The notes: a model not told the origin generated them from the letters alone. 64,000 bases of DNA from Pseudomonas rhizosphaerae (GCF_000761155.1 NZ_CP009533.1:3644001-3708000), one strand, 5' to 3'. Shown: positions 29,420 through 38,460, numbered from the stretch's first letter. Numbers and translations are program-made.

Positions 29420-31603
29420 CTAGACCGCCTCCAGTTTCGCGTACCCCAGCATCAGCCACTTGCTGCCTTCGGCGAAGTTGACCTGTACCCGCGCCTGGGC
29501 GCCGGAGCCTTCGAAGTTGAGGATCACGCCCTCGCCGAAAACCGAATGCTGCACCCGCTGGCCCAGGTTGAACTGGGTGTCCGGAATGTTCGCGGCACCG
29601 AACAGGCTGCCCGAGTTCTGCGCCTGGCCGCCGCCGAACGGGCGACTCACGCTGTTGGACAGGCGCACTTCCTGAATCAGCCCGGCAGGCACCTCGCGCA
29701 CGAAGCGCGAGACCTTGTTGTAGGTCTCACTGCCGTACAAGCGACGTGTTTCGGCGTAGGTCATGACCAGTTGCTGCATGGCCCGAGTGATGCCGACATA
29801 GGCCAGGCGACGTTCTTCTTCCAGGCGTCCCGGCTCTTCCAGGCTCATCTTGTGCGGAAACAGGCCCTCTTCCATGCCCACCAGGAACACATAGGGAAAC
29901 TCCAGGCCCTTGGCACTGTGCAGGGTCATCAACTGAACGCTGTCTTCGTGCTCGTCGGCCTGGGTGTCGCCGGCTTCCAGCGAAGCATGGCCGAGGAATG
30001 CGGCCAGCGGCGTCAGGTCGGCGTCTGCTTCGCCGTTTTCGAAGTTGCGCGCGGCGCTGACCAGTTCCTCGAGGTTCTCTACCCGGGCCTGGCCTTTCTC
30101 GCCCTTTTCTTCCTGGTGGTAGATGATCAGGCCGGACTGCTCGATGACCGTCTGGGTCATCAGGTGCAGCGGCATCTGCATGACCTTGGCGGCCAGGTTT
30201 TCGATCAGCTCTATGAACGCGCCCAGGGCATTGGCGGCACGCCCGGTCAGGCCCTTGTTGGCCACCAGTTGCCGACCGGCTTCCCACATCGACAGCTCGG
30301 CGTGACGCGCATGCTGGCGGATGGCTTCGATGGTCTTTTCACCCAGGCCGCGGGGCGGGACGTTGATTACCCGCTCCAGGGCGGCGTCGTTGCCGCGCCC
30401 TTCGAGCAGGCGCAGGTAGGCCATGGCGTTCTTGATTTCGGCGCGTTCGAAGAAGCGCTGCCCACCATAGATGCGGTAGGGGATGCGCTCGCGCAACAGG
30501 GCTTCTTCCAGCACCCGCGACTGGGCGTTGGAGCGATACAGAATCGCGATATCGTTGCGCGCCAGGCCGGTCTTGAGCGCGCTTTCGATGGTTTCGACCA
30601 CATAGCGCGCCTCGTCGTGTTCGTTGAACGCGGCGTACAGGCTCAGCGGCTCACCGTCGCCACCGTCGGTCCACAGCTCTTTGCCCAGGCGCCCGCTGTT
30701 GTTGGCGATCAGCGCGTTGGCGGCCTTTAGAATGCCGGCCGTGGAGCGGTAGTTCTGCTCCAGGCGAATCAGCTGCGAATCCGGGAAGTCGGCGGAATAC
30801 TGGTGAATGTTCTCGATCTTGGCGCCGCGCCAGCCGTAGATCGACTGATCGTCGTCGCCCACCACCATCAGGCTGTCGCCACCTTGAGCCAGCAGCCTTA
30901 GCCAGGCGTACTGCACGGCGTTGGTATCCTGGAACTCGTCGACCAGCACGTGGCGGAAACGGCGTTGGTAATGCGCCAGCAGCCCTGGATTGTCGCGCCA
31001 CAGGTCGAGGGCGCGCAGCAGCAGTTCGGAGAAGTCGATGACGCCGGCCCGCGCACAGGCGGCTTCGTAGGCTTCGTAGACCGAGCGCATGGTCGCCAGG
31101 AACAGGTCGCCGGCAGGCTGGATGTGCTGCGGGCGCAAGCCCTCGTCCTTCTGCCCGTTGATGAACCACTGCGCCTGGCGCACCGGCCACTTCTGTTCAT
31201 CCAGGCCCAGCTCGCGCATGACCCGCTTGACCAGGCGTTGCTGGTCGTCGCTGTCGAGAATCTGGAAGTTCTGGTTCAGGTTGGCTTCCTGCCAGTGCGC
31301 CCGCAGCAGGCGGTGCGCGAGGCCGTGGAAGGTGCCTACCCACATGCCGGCCGGGTTGATACCCATCAACTGCTCGATGCGCTGGCGCATCTCGGCAGCA
31401 GCCTTGTTGGTGAACGTCACCGACAGGATGGAGTGGGGCGAGGCGTTTTCGACCTGGATCAACCAGGCGATACGGTGCACCAGCACTCGGGTTTTACCGG
31501 AGCCAGCACCGGCCAGGACCAACTGACGGCCGACGGAGGCTGCTACGGCCTGGCGTTGGGCATCGTTGAGGGAATTCAGCAGAAGGGAGAGGTCATCGCG
31601 CAT
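29420..31603 (-). CDS. uvrD: DNA helicase II (UvrD)
   Basis: UvrD is a 3'-5' SF1 helicase acting in nucleotide excision and mismatch repair. The 727-residue product carries all core motifs: Q-motif LNDAQRQAV, Walker A GAGSGKTRV (residues about 32-40), VLVDEFQDTNAVQYAWL, VVGDDDQSIYGWRGA, LEQNYRSTAGILKAAN, VQLMTLHSAKGLEFPYVFLVG and RRLAYVGITRAM. The C-terminal Tudor-like tail (LGQRVQHSVFGEGVILNFEG) is present. No SOS box was recognised upstream. The start at 31603 matches the family. Confidence 0.98.
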   Translation of the reverse strand: MRDDLSLLLNSLNDAQRQAVAASVGRQLVLAGAGSGKTRVLVHRIAWLIQVENASPHSILSVTFTNKAAAEMRQRIEQLMGINPAGMWVGTFHGLAHRLLRAHWQEANLNQNFQILDSDDQQRLVKRVMRELGLDEQKWPVRQAQWFINGQKDEGLRPQHIQPAGDLFLATMRSVYEAYEAACARAGVIDFSELLLRALDLWRDNPGLLAHYQRRFRHVLVDEFQDTNAVQYAWLRLLAQGGDSLMVVGDDDQSIYGWRGAKIENIHQYSADFPDSQLIRLEQNYRSTAGILKAANALIANNSGRLGKELWTDGGDGEPLSLYAAFNEHDEARYVVETIESALKTGLARNDIAILYRSNAQSRVLEEALLRERIPYRIYGGQRFFERAEIKNAMAYLRLLEGRGNDAALERVINVPPRGLGEKTIEAIRQHARHAELSMWEAGRQLVANKGLTGRAANALGAFIELIENLAAKVMQMPLHLMTQTVIEQSGLIIYHQEEKGEKGQARVENLEELVSAARNFENGEADADLTPLAAFLGHASLEAGDTQADEHEDSVQLMTLHSAKGLEFPYVFLVGMEEGLFPHKMSLEEPGRLEEERRLAYVGITRAMQQLVMTYAETRRLYGSETYNKVSRFVREVPAGLIQEVRLSNSVSRPFGGGQAQNSGSLFGAANIPDTQFNLGQRVQHSVFGEGVILNFEGSGAQARVQVNFAEGSKWLMLGYAKLEAV

Positions 31604-32016
31604 TCCGGCATTTTAGGGTGCGCGGTGGAGTTGGGGCAAACAAGAGTTGCGGCCAGTCCACGTAAAAATCGTCAATTCCTATGGACGGTAGCGTCTGGGC
31701 CGTAGATGTCGGCCCATCGATTCACCATCCCGCTATAGGAACACTGCCTATGGCACCTTGTCCCAATACGCTGGACAGCCGCGGGCATGTGCAAAAAAGC
31801 GGCGGGCTTTTCCACGGCTTTGTGGACGCTGGAGCATCCCGACCTTTTGTAGATGCCCTTATCGGTCGAGAAAGGTGCGTAGGTCTGGTGTACCCCAGCG
31901 CATAGTGCGCGGACCGTTCTTACTGAAGATCCGCATAACCCTTCGAGGACAGATAGCAGATGCGATAGCAGCGATCCGGGCTGTGTAAGACAGGAGAGGG
32001 CACCTAGGCAGGGGAG
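31604..32016. other. Gene-poor stretch upstream of uvrD
   Basis: This stretch of about 410 bases holds the uvrD promoter region and no gene I can support. A short plus-strand frame at 31681-31905 lacks a ribosome site and any recognisable family. It borders the AT-rich accessory patch that follows. Confidence 0.5.
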
Positions 32017-32250
32017 TTAGTTAGGTGGCGTAATCATGACGATGAAATCTCCTGACTTCGGGTCAGCCGGCTTGTGCAGATCCTGAAAATGAAGATGATC
32101 GACCCTGAGTTTCTTCTTGCCTTCCATTTCTGCCACAGCACGCTTGAGCATCTTGATCACCGTTTTCAGCTCCCGTGGCGTTGCTACGATCGAAACTTCC
32201 TTCATTGTTTCGAGCCGCTTTCCTTTTCGTTTGTATCCATAGATTTGCAT
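32017..32250 (-). CDS. Small Imm32-like putative immunity protein
   Basis: The 77-residue protein starts MQIYGYKRKGKRLETMKEVS, with VATPRELKTVIKMLKRAVAEMEG and DHLHFQD later on. From memory this pattern (YGY start, EVS/T-VA-P-EL, helix ending A-EME, H-H-QD) resembles the Imm32 family of polymorphic-toxin immunity proteins; no search was possible. GGAAGGA lies about 8 bases before the ATG, so it is probably expressed. No toxin gene is adjacent. The basic N-terminus and the AT-rich surroundings suggest acquisition. Confidence 0.6.
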   Translation of the reverse strand: MQIYGYKRKGKRLETMKEVSIVATPRELKTVIKMLKRAVAEMEGKKKLRVDHLHFQDLHKPADPKSGDFIVMITPPN

Positions 32251-32348
32251 ATCTGGCTTCCTTCCGGCAATCGGTACTGTGTGTTGAACACTGGCCCCCA
32301 TCAGGTTCAGGGCTCAATGATTTCACTCAATTGGGAAGAAAAACATAC

Positions 32349-32480
32349 TCAATTTTTACCCTTTTCTCCTCGAAAAAAATCTAACAGTTTGTATGTTTTA
32401 GAGTTTTTTCCAGGGTCTGATCCGCGACTAACACAACCGTCCCACCTGATGACGACTTCAAATTTTTTCTTCTGCACCAT
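32349..32480 (-). CDS. Possible small basic protein (43 residues)
   Basis: An ATG frame on the minus strand encodes MVQKKKFEVVIRWDGCVSRG and continues with a Lys- and Gly-rich tail ending EKGKN. The frame stays open about 18 codons further upstream without a start. There is no clear ribosome site. The sequence looks protein-like, and I have an impression of having seen it repeated in Pseudomonas genomes, so it may belong to a dispersed element. It ends 99 bases before the Imm32-like start, in the same direction. Confidence 0.3.
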   Translation of the reverse strand: MVQKKKFEVVIRWDGCVSRGSDPGKNSKTYKLLDFFRGEKGKN

Positions 32481-32642
32481 ATGGGCATGGGATTGGCCCG
32501 CGATATCAGAAGGGACCAATGCGGACGGTCATTTTAGCGCCTAGAGTCTTTCCGGGTACGCCAGCGCTCGCCCTACCAGCTCTTACCGAAGTCTTGTGTT
32601 CGTTTTCAGAACACTTGATCGAGCAGAAACATGAGTGTCAGC

Positions 32643-32662
32643 TGTCTGTCTGTCTGTCTGTC
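32643..32662. repeat. Tetranucleotide tandem repeat (TGTC)5
   Basis: Five exact copies of TGTC lie in the AT-rich patch. Such repeats change length by slippage. The surrounding plus-strand frame (32519-32725) is not recognisable as a gene. Confidence 0.85.
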
Positions 32663-32901
32663 TCGTCGCTTGTCGTAGATAGATATTTTGGTCGGCCACA
32701 TCCACCCTGCAGCGTATGTACCTGATGGGGGCGCCGACACAGGGATCAAGCGAATAGGTCGGCAGAGGCGCCTTACAGCTGCGGACGGACGACGCTGAAA
32801 AGGTCTGCTGAGACGTTTAACTGGGCGATCACAAAGGCTTGTAGTATAACTGCAAGCTAGCTACATCCCGGCCCTTCGACTCCTTTAGCGGAAGCTGTCC
32901 C

Positions 32902-33777
32902 TTGAACCTGCTGCAACACATCGACCAGTCTCGCCACCTGCTGCGCAAATCCGAACTCAAGGTTGCCGAGCATGTGCTGCTGGACCCTGCGGCGGTGATG
33001 CACAGCTCCATGGCCGACCTGGCGCACAGCGTGGGCATCAGCGAGCCGACCATCGTGCGCTTCTGCCGGGCGATCGGCTGCACCGGCTTTCAGGACCTCA
33101 AGCTCAAGCTGGCGCAGAGCCTGGCAGCGGGGGCGAGCTTCGGCCAGTTCGCCATCCACGAAGACGATTCGGTGGCCGACTACAGCCTAAAGATCTTCGA
33201 CACCACCCTGCATACCCTCATGGAAGTGCGCGAGAAGCTCGACCCCGAGGCCTTGCAGCGGGCGATCAGCGCCATGGTCACCGCACAGCGGGTCGAGTTC
33301 TATGGTTTTGGTGCTTCCGGCGCGGTGGCGGCCGATGCCCAGCACAAGTTCTTCCGCCTGTTGCTCACAGCCGCGGCGTATTCGGACCCGCACATGCAGG
33401 CCATGTCGGCGGTGACCCTCAAGCCGACCGATGTGGCTGTGTGCATCTCGCAGTCGGGGCGTTCCAAGGACCTGCTGATCACCGCCAACCTGGTGCGCGA
33501 AACCGGCGCCACGTTGATCTCCCTGTGTCCTGGGCAGACGCCGCTGGCAGAACTGGCGACGGTCAACCTGGCGGTCGACGTGCACGAAGACACCGAGATC
33601 TACACGCCTCTGGCCTCGCGCATCGCTCACCTGGTAGTGATCGACGTGCTGGCCATGGGTGTGGCCATGGCTCGCGGTCCAGACCTGGTCAACCATTTGA
33701 AAAGCGTCAAGCGCAGTCTGCGCAGCCTGCGCCTGTCGCCCAAGTCGGTGAAAGCCCACGAGGCTCACGAGGACTGA
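32902..33777 (+). CDS. RpiR/MurR-family transcriptional regulator
   Basis: The 291-residue protein has an N-terminal HTH_6 domain (about residues 1-77; ADLAHSVGISEPTIVRFCRAIGCTGFQDLKLKLAQSL) and a C-terminal SIS domain that binds sugar phosphates (FYGFGASGAVAADAQHKFFRL, VCISQSGRSKDL). It is in the same superfamily as HexR but differs in sequence from the HexR I recall from Pseudomonas. It starts with TTG at 32902, with GGAAG upstream. It stands beside the pyruvate carboxylase locus, so central carbon control is plausible. Confidence 0.88.
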   Translation: MNLLQHIDQSRHLLRKSELKVAEHVLLDPAAVMHSSMADLAHSVGISEPTIVRFCRAIGCTGFQDLKLKLAQSLAAGASFGQFAIHEDDSVADYSLKIFDTTLHTLMEVREKLDPEALQRAISAMVTAQRVEFYGFGASGAVAADAQHKFFRLLLTAAAYSDPHMQAMSAVTLKPTDVAVCISQSGRSKDLLITANLVRETGATLISLCPGQTPLAELATVNLAVDVHEDTEIYTPLASRIAHLVVIDVLAMGVAMARGPDLVNHLKSVKRSLRSLRLSPKSVKAHEAHED

Positions 33778-33877
33778 ACGGCGGTTGTGGGTTTAATCCG
33801 ATGTTCACCGCCTCGTCGCCAAACCTTCATACACCCACGCCACCCTGTACTCCCGAACTCGAACTGGGAGACACGCA

Positions 33878-34093
33878 ATGGCTCGTTACTTCGACGGCAC
33901 GCAAGCGCAGGGCAATAGCGCCACCCGCACCAAACGTCAGCAGGAAGATCAGCGCCGCATGGAGTTTCGCCGCGCGATCGAGACCTACGCCGAGCAGCGT
34001 CGCCTGCTTCAGGAGACCGGTGACGATGCCGAGCTCAACTACTGGCAGGCCGCACCGGCGGGTGCCCGGCAAAGCGCTCGACCAGCGCCGTGA
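33878..34093 (+). CDS. Small conserved Pseudomonas protein
   Basis: The 71-residue, Arg/Gln-rich protein starts MARYFDGTQAQGNSATRTKR and forms a charged helix (RRMEFRRAIETYAEQRRL). GGGAG lies 7 bases before the ATG. I recall similar short proteins of unknown function in pseudomonads. Its last 59 bases overlap the 3' end of pycR on the other strand, so its C-terminus may be a recent extension. Function unknown. Confidence 0.65.
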   Translation: MARYFDGTQAQGNSATRTKRQQEDQRRMEFRRAIETYAEQRRLLQETGDDAELNYWQAAPAGARQSARPAP

Positions 34094-34997
34094 TCTGCGC
34101 CCGCTCGGTACGAATGAACGCAGCAAAGGCCAACGCCACCGGCGACTGACGCCGGGCCTTGGCCTGTACCACGCACCAGCTGCGTTGCAGCGGCAGCTCT
34201 TCCACGCGCAACTCGCGCAGCGTGCCTGCAGATAGCTCTCGGGCCACCGCATGGCGTGTCAGCAGCGCTAGGCCCAGCCCGGCGATCACGCACTCACGCT
34301 GGGCTTCGGCAGACGCCACTTCGAGTGTCTGCGTGAAGTGCACGCGTTTCTCCTTGAAGTATTCCTCGCAGGCCCGTCGTGTGCCCGAGCCTTGCTCGCG
34401 CACCAGCAACGGATAGGCTTGCAGGTCCTGCAGGTTGACCCGGTCGAGCTGGCACAGCGGGTGCTCGGGCGGCGCCACCGCCACGATCGGATTGTTGAGG
34501 AAGGGCATGAAGTCCAGCCCCATGTCCTGCGGCACCATCGACATGATGGTCACGTCGTCGCGGTTGTCACTCAAGCGGCGAACCACCTGGGCGCGGTTGA
34601 CCACCGTGAGCTGCAGATTGACCTCTGGATGCAGGGTGCGGAATGCGGCGAACAGGTGTGGCGTGAAGTACTTGGCACTGGACTCGACCGCCAGCTTGAG
34701 CTGACCCTGCAACGAGCCCTGCATGTCGGAGAGCTGCATGTCGAGGTTTTCCAGGCGGCCGAAAATGTCGCGACTGGCAGCCTGCAATGCTTCGGCGGCC
34801 TCGGTCAAGTAGAGCTTCTTGCCCACATAGTCGAACAACGGCTGGCCGACCAGCTCTTCCAGCTGGCGAATCTGCAAGCTGACCGCCGGTTGGGTCAGCG
34901 ACATTTCTTCGGCTGCACGGCTGTAGGAGCGCAGATCGCACACCTCGTTGAACACCTGCAATTGGCGCAATGTCAGGCGCATCAGTGACTTACGCAT
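34035..34997 (-). CDS. pycR: LysR-family regulator of pyruvate carboxylase
   Basis: The 320-residue LysR protein has an N-terminal HTH (about residues 6-65; LTLRQLQVFNEVCDLRSYSRAAEEMSLTQPAVSLQIRQLEE) and a substrate-binding domain. It is divergent from pycA, the arrangement known for PycR in P. aeruginosa, where it controls the pyc genes and affects virulence. The start at 34997 (MRKSLMRLT) follows the family; the frame upstream runs through the promoter. The 3' end overlaps the small gene on the plus strand. Confidence 0.85.
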   Translation of the reverse strand: MRKSLMRLTLRQLQVFNEVCDLRSYSRAAEEMSLTQPAVSLQIRQLEELVGQPLFDYVGKKLYLTEAAEALQAASRDIFGRLENLDMQLSDMQGSLQGQLKLAVESSAKYFTPHLFAAFRTLHPEVNLQLTVVNRAQVVRRLSDNRDDVTIMSMVPQDMGLDFMPFLNNPIVAVAPPEHPLCQLDRVNLQDLQAYPLLVREQGSGTRRACEEYFKEKRVHFTQTLEVASAEAQRECVIAGLGLALLTRHAVARELSAGTLRELRVEELPLQRSWCVVQAKARRQSPVALAFAAFIRTERAQITALVERFAGHPPVRPASS

Positions 34998-35185
34998 ATC
35001 TCGATCCAATGTTCGAACGATTATCAGCCAACTATAAGCTTTAGCTAATATGTAACCTAACAAAGATTGATTTTTATTAATCCTCGTACCGCGCTAGCTT
35101 GCAGAGGCGACCAGGAAACAACTGGTTACCCAAAGGGTCGGCCACGCACCGACCCGAATGGATTCATCGGTCGAGGAAATTCCAA

Positions 35186-36601
35186 GTGATAAAAAAGATC
35201 CTGATCGCCAACCGAGGTGAGATTGCCGTACGCATCGTACGAGCCTGCGCCGAAATGGGCATTCGTTCGGTCGCGATCTATTCCGAAGCCGATCGTCACG
35301 CGCTGCACGTCAAGCGCGCAGACGAAGCCCACAGCATCGGCGCCGAGCCCCTGGCCGGTTACCTGAACCCCCGCAAGCTGGTCAACCTGGCGGTGGAAAC
35401 CGGCTGCGATGCCTTGCACCCAGGCTATGGCTTTCTCTCCGAGAACGCCGAACTGGCGGACATCTGCGCCGAGCGCGGGGTGAAGTTCATCGGGCCGTCG
35501 GCCGAGGTCATCCGCCGTATGGGCGACAAGACCGAAGCCCGGCGCAGCATGATCAAGGCGGGCGTGCCCGTCACGCCCGGCACCGAGGGCAACGTCGCCG
35601 ATATCCACGAGGCGTTGGCCGAGGGTGAGCGCATTGGCTACCCGGTCATGCTCAAGGCCACCTCGGGCGGCGGCGGGCGCGGCATTCGCCGTTGCAACAG
35701 CCGCGAGGAACTGGAGCAGGCCTTTCCACGGGTGATTTCCGAAGCGACCAAGGCCTTTGGCTCTGCCGAGGTGTTCCTGGAAAAGTGCATCGTCAACCCC
35801 AAGCACATCGAGGCGCAGATCCTGGGTGACCGCTTCGGTAATGTGGTGCACCTGTTCGAACGCGACTGTTCGATCCAGCGACGCAACCAGAAGCTCATCG
35901 AGATCGCCCCCAGCCCGCAATTGACCCCCGAGCAGCGCGCCTACATCGGTGACCTGTCGGTGCGCGCGGCCAAGGCGGTCGGCTACGAGAACGCCGGTAC
36001 CGTGGAGTTCCTGCTCGCCGAGGGCGAGGTGTATTTCATGGAGATGAATACCCGGGTGCAGGTGGAGCACACCATCACCGAGGAAATCACCGGTATCGAC
36101 ATCGTCCGCGAGCAGATCCGCATCGCTTCCGGCCTTGCGCTGTCGGTGAAGCAGGAAGACATCGTGCACCGCGGCTTTGCCCTGCAGTTCCGCATCAATG
36201 CCGAGGATCCGAAGAACAACTTCCTGCCCAGCTTCGGCAAGATCACCCGCTACTACGCCCCCGGCGGGCCGGGCGTGCGCACCGACACAGCGATCTATAC
36301 CGGCTACACCATTCCGCCGTTCTACGATTCCATGTGCCTCAAACTGGTGGTCTGGGCCCTGACCTGGGAGGAAGCCATGGACCGCGGCCTGCGGGCGCTC
36401 GATGACATGCGCCTGCAAGGCATCAAGACCACCGCGGCCTACTACCAGGAAATCCTGCGCAACCCCGAGTTCCGCAGCGGCCAGTTCAACACCAGCTTCG
36501 TCGACAGCCATCCCGAGCTGACCCAGTATTCGATCAAGCGCAAACCCGAAGAGCTGGCCCTGGCCATCGCCGCCGCCATTGCCGCCCACGCCGGCCTGTG
36601 A
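35186..36601 (+). CDS. pycA: Pyruvate carboxylase subunit A (biotin carboxylase)
   Basis: Subunit A carboxylates biotin with ATP and bicarbonate. The 471-residue protein has IKKILIANRGEIAVRIVRAC at the N-terminus, the ATP-grasp segment PVMLKATSGGGGRGIRR (about residues 154-170), MEMNTRVQVEHTITEEITGID and the C-terminal biotin-carboxylase domain. It starts with GTG at 35186, with GAGGA 8 bases upstream. It lies 11 bases before pycB, and the two form the split (alpha4beta4-type) enzyme that refills oxaloacetate. Confidence 0.95.
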   Translation: MIKKILIANRGEIAVRIVRACAEMGIRSVAIYSEADRHALHVKRADEAHSIGAEPLAGYLNPRKLVNLAVETGCDALHPGYGFLSENAELADICAERGVKFIGPSAEVIRRMGDKTEARRSMIKAGVPVTPGTEGNVADIHEALAEGERIGYPVMLKATSGGGGRGIRRCNSREELEQAFPRVISEATKAFGSAEVFLEKCIVNPKHIEAQILGDRFGNVVHLFERDCSIQRRNQKLIEIAPSPQLTPEQRAYIGDLSVRAAKAVGYENAGTVEFLLAEGEVYFMEMNTRVQVEHTITEEITGIDIVREQIRIASGLALSVKQEDIVHRGFALQFRINAEDPKNNFLPSFGKITRYYAPGGPGVRTDTAIYTGYTIPPFYDSMCLKLVVWALTWEEAMDRGLRALDDMRLQGIKTTAAYYQEILRNPEFRSGQFNTSFVDSHPELTQYSIKRKPEELALAIAAAIAAHAGL

Positions 36602-36612
36602 GGAACACAACA

Positions 36613-38436
36613 ATGTCCAATACTCCTGTTTCCAAGCGCATATTCGTCACCGACACCATTCTGCGCGACGCGCATCAGTCGCTGCTGGCAACCCGCATGC
36701 GCACCGAAGACATGCTGCCCATCTGCGACAAGCTCGACCGGGTCGGCTACTGGTCGCTGGAAGTGTGGGGCGGCGCCACCTTCGATGCCTGTGTGCGCTT
36801 TCTCAAGGAAGATCCGTGGGAGCGCCTGCGCAAACTGCGCCAGGCGCTGCCCAACACCCGCTTGCAGATGCTCCTGCGCGGGCAGAACCTGCTCGGCTAC
36901 CGGCATTACAGCGACGATGTGGTCCGGGCTTTCGTGGCCAAGGCGGCCGACAACGGCATCGATGTATTCCGCATCTTCGATGCCATGAACGACGTGCGTA
37001 ACCTGCGCGTGGCGATCGAGGCCGTGAAGGCCGCCGGCAAACATGCCCAGGGCACCATTGCCTACACCACCAGCCCGGTGCACACGGTCGCGGCGTTCGT
37101 CGCCCAGGCCAAGCAGATGGAAGCCATGGGTTGCGATTCGGTCGCGATCAAGGACATGGCCGGGCTGCTGACGCCCTATGCGACCGGCGAGTTGGTCAGG
37201 GCCTTGAAGGCCGAGCAGTCGCTGCCAGTGTTCATCCACAGCCATGACACCGCAGGCCTGGCCGCGATGTGCCAGCTCAAGGCGGTGGAAAATGGCGCCG
37301 ATCATATCGACACGGCCATCTCCAGCTTCGCCTGGGGCACCAGCCATCCGGGCACCGAGTCCATGGTCGCGGCGCTCAAGGGCAGCGAATTCGACACCGG
37401 CCTGAGCCTGGAGCTGCTGCAGGAGATCGGCCTGTATTTCTATGCCGTGCGCAAGAAATACCATCAGTTCGAGAGCGAATTCACGGCGGTCGATACCCGT
37501 GTGCAGGTCAACCAGGTGCCCGGCGGCATGATTTCCAATTTGGCCAACCAGCTGAAGGAGCAGGGTGCGCTGAACCGTATGAACGAGGTGCTGGCCGAGA
37601 TCCCCAAGGTGCGTGAAGACCTGGGCTTCCCGCCGCTGGTCACACCTACTTCGCAAATCGTCGGTACCCAGGCGTTTTTCAACGTGTTAGCCGGCGAGCG
37701 CTACAAGACCATCACCAACGAAGTGAAATTGTACCTGCAAGGCGGTTACGGCCAGGCGCCGGGCAAGGTCGATGAAAAGCTGCGTCGCCAGGCGATCGGT
37801 AGCGAAGAGGTCATCGACGTGCGTCCGGCCGACCTGCTCAAGCCGGAGATGGACAAGCTGCGCAAGGACATTGGCGAGCTGGCCCAGTCGGAAGAAGATG
37901 TGCTGACCTTCGCCATGTTCCCCGACATTGGCCGCAAGTTTCTCGAAGAGCGTGCCGCCGGCACCCTGGTGCCTGAAGTGCTGCTGCCGATTCCCGAGGC
38001 GGGAACCCAGGTCGCGCGCAGCGGGGAAGGGGTACCGACAGAGTTCGTCATCGATGTGCACGGCGAAAGCTATCGGGTCGACATCACTGGGGTCGGGGTC
38101 AAGGCCGAAGGCAAGCGGCATTTCTACCTGTCCATCGACGGCATGCCTGAAGAAGTGGTGTTCGAGCCCTTGAACGAGTTCGTCGGTGGCGGTATCGGCA
38201 AACGCAAGCAGGCCAGCGAACCGGGCCATGTCAGCACTGCCATGCCGGGCAATATCGTCGACGTGCTGGTCAAGCAGGGCGATGCGGTCAAGGCTGGGCA
38301 GGCGGTGTTGATCACCGAGGCGATGAAGATGGAAACCGAGGTTCAGGCCGGTGTGGCCGGCAAGGTCGTGGCCATCCATGTGGCCAAGGGCGACCGTGTG
38401 AACCCGGGCGAGATATTGATCGAGATCGAGGGCTGA
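36613..38436 (+). CDS. pycB: Pyruvate carboxylase subunit B (carboxyltransferase plus biotin carrier; OadA-like)
   Basis: Subunit B moves the carboxyl group from biotin to pyruvate. The 607-residue protein has the carboxyltransferase start VTDTILRDAHQSLLATRMRTED, the metal motif HSHDTAG (about residues 213-219), a PYC_OADA domain and a C-terminal biotinyl domain whose target Lys is in EAMKMETEV (about residue 574). The sequence resembles OadA of the sodium pump, but no oadB or oadG is nearby, so pyruvate carboxylation is the likely direction. AGGA precedes the ATG. Confidence 0.94.
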   Translation: MSNTPVSKRIFVTDTILRDAHQSLLATRMRTEDMLPICDKLDRVGYWSLEVWGGATFDACVRFLKEDPWERLRKLRQALPNTRLQMLLRGQNLLGYRHYSDDVVRAFVAKAADNGIDVFRIFDAMNDVRNLRVAIEAVKAAGKHAQGTIAYTTSPVHTVAAFVAQAKQMEAMGCDSVAIKDMAGLLTPYATGELVRALKAEQSLPVFIHSHDTAGLAAMCQLKAVENGADHIDTAISSFAWGTSHPGTESMVAALKGSEFDTGLSLELLQEIGLYFYAVRKKYHQFESEFTAVDTRVQVNQVPGGMISNLANQLKEQGALNRMNEVLAEIPKVREDLGFPPLVTPTSQIVGTQAFFNVLAGERYKTITNEVKLYLQGGYGQAPGKVDEKLRRQAIGSEEVIDVRPADLLKPEMDKLRKDIGELAQSEEDVLTFAMFPDIGRKFLEERAAGTLVPEVLLPIPEAGTQVARSGEGVPTEFVIDVHGESYRVDITGVGVKAEGKRHFYLSIDGMPEEVVFEPLNEFVGGGIGKRKQASEPGHVSTAMPGNIVDVLVKQGDAVKAGQAVLITEAMKMETEVQAGVAGKVVAIHVAKGDRVNPGEILIEIEG

Positions 38437-38460
38437 CCTCGGGTTGCAAGGTTTTCCTCT

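Larger units (their letters stand above)
32251..32901. other. AT-rich intergenic patch, probable acquired remnant
   Basis: About 650 bases of clearly lower GC than the flanks lie between the Imm32-like gene and the RpiR gene. It holds a 43-codon minus-strand ORF (32349-32480), inverted arms AAAACATAC/GTATGTTTT at 32340-32348 and 32391-32399, and a TGTC tandem repeat. Other short frames here lack ribosome sites. I see no intact transposase or toxin. Confidence 0.5.

Noticed and set aside
31681..31905. Plus-strand frame of 74 codons upstream of uvrD
   Set aside because: No ribosome site, no recognisable family, and Pro/His-rich content without coding pattern.
32074..32544. Plus-strand frame of 156 codons across the AT-rich patch
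   Set aside because: It is antisense to the Imm32-like gene and to the small basic ORF, whose codon content looks more like protein.
32902..33777. Calling the RpiR-type regulator HexR
   Set aside because: It shares the HTH-SIS layout, but its N-terminus and SIS sequence differ from the HexR sequence I remember for Pseudomonas, and no zwf-pgl-eda genes adjoin it.
36613..38436. Oxaloacetate decarboxylase alpha chain of a sodium pump
   Set aside because: No oadB or oadG is nearby, and the gene is paired with a biotin carboxylase and PycR, so pyruvate carboxylase subunit B is the better call.
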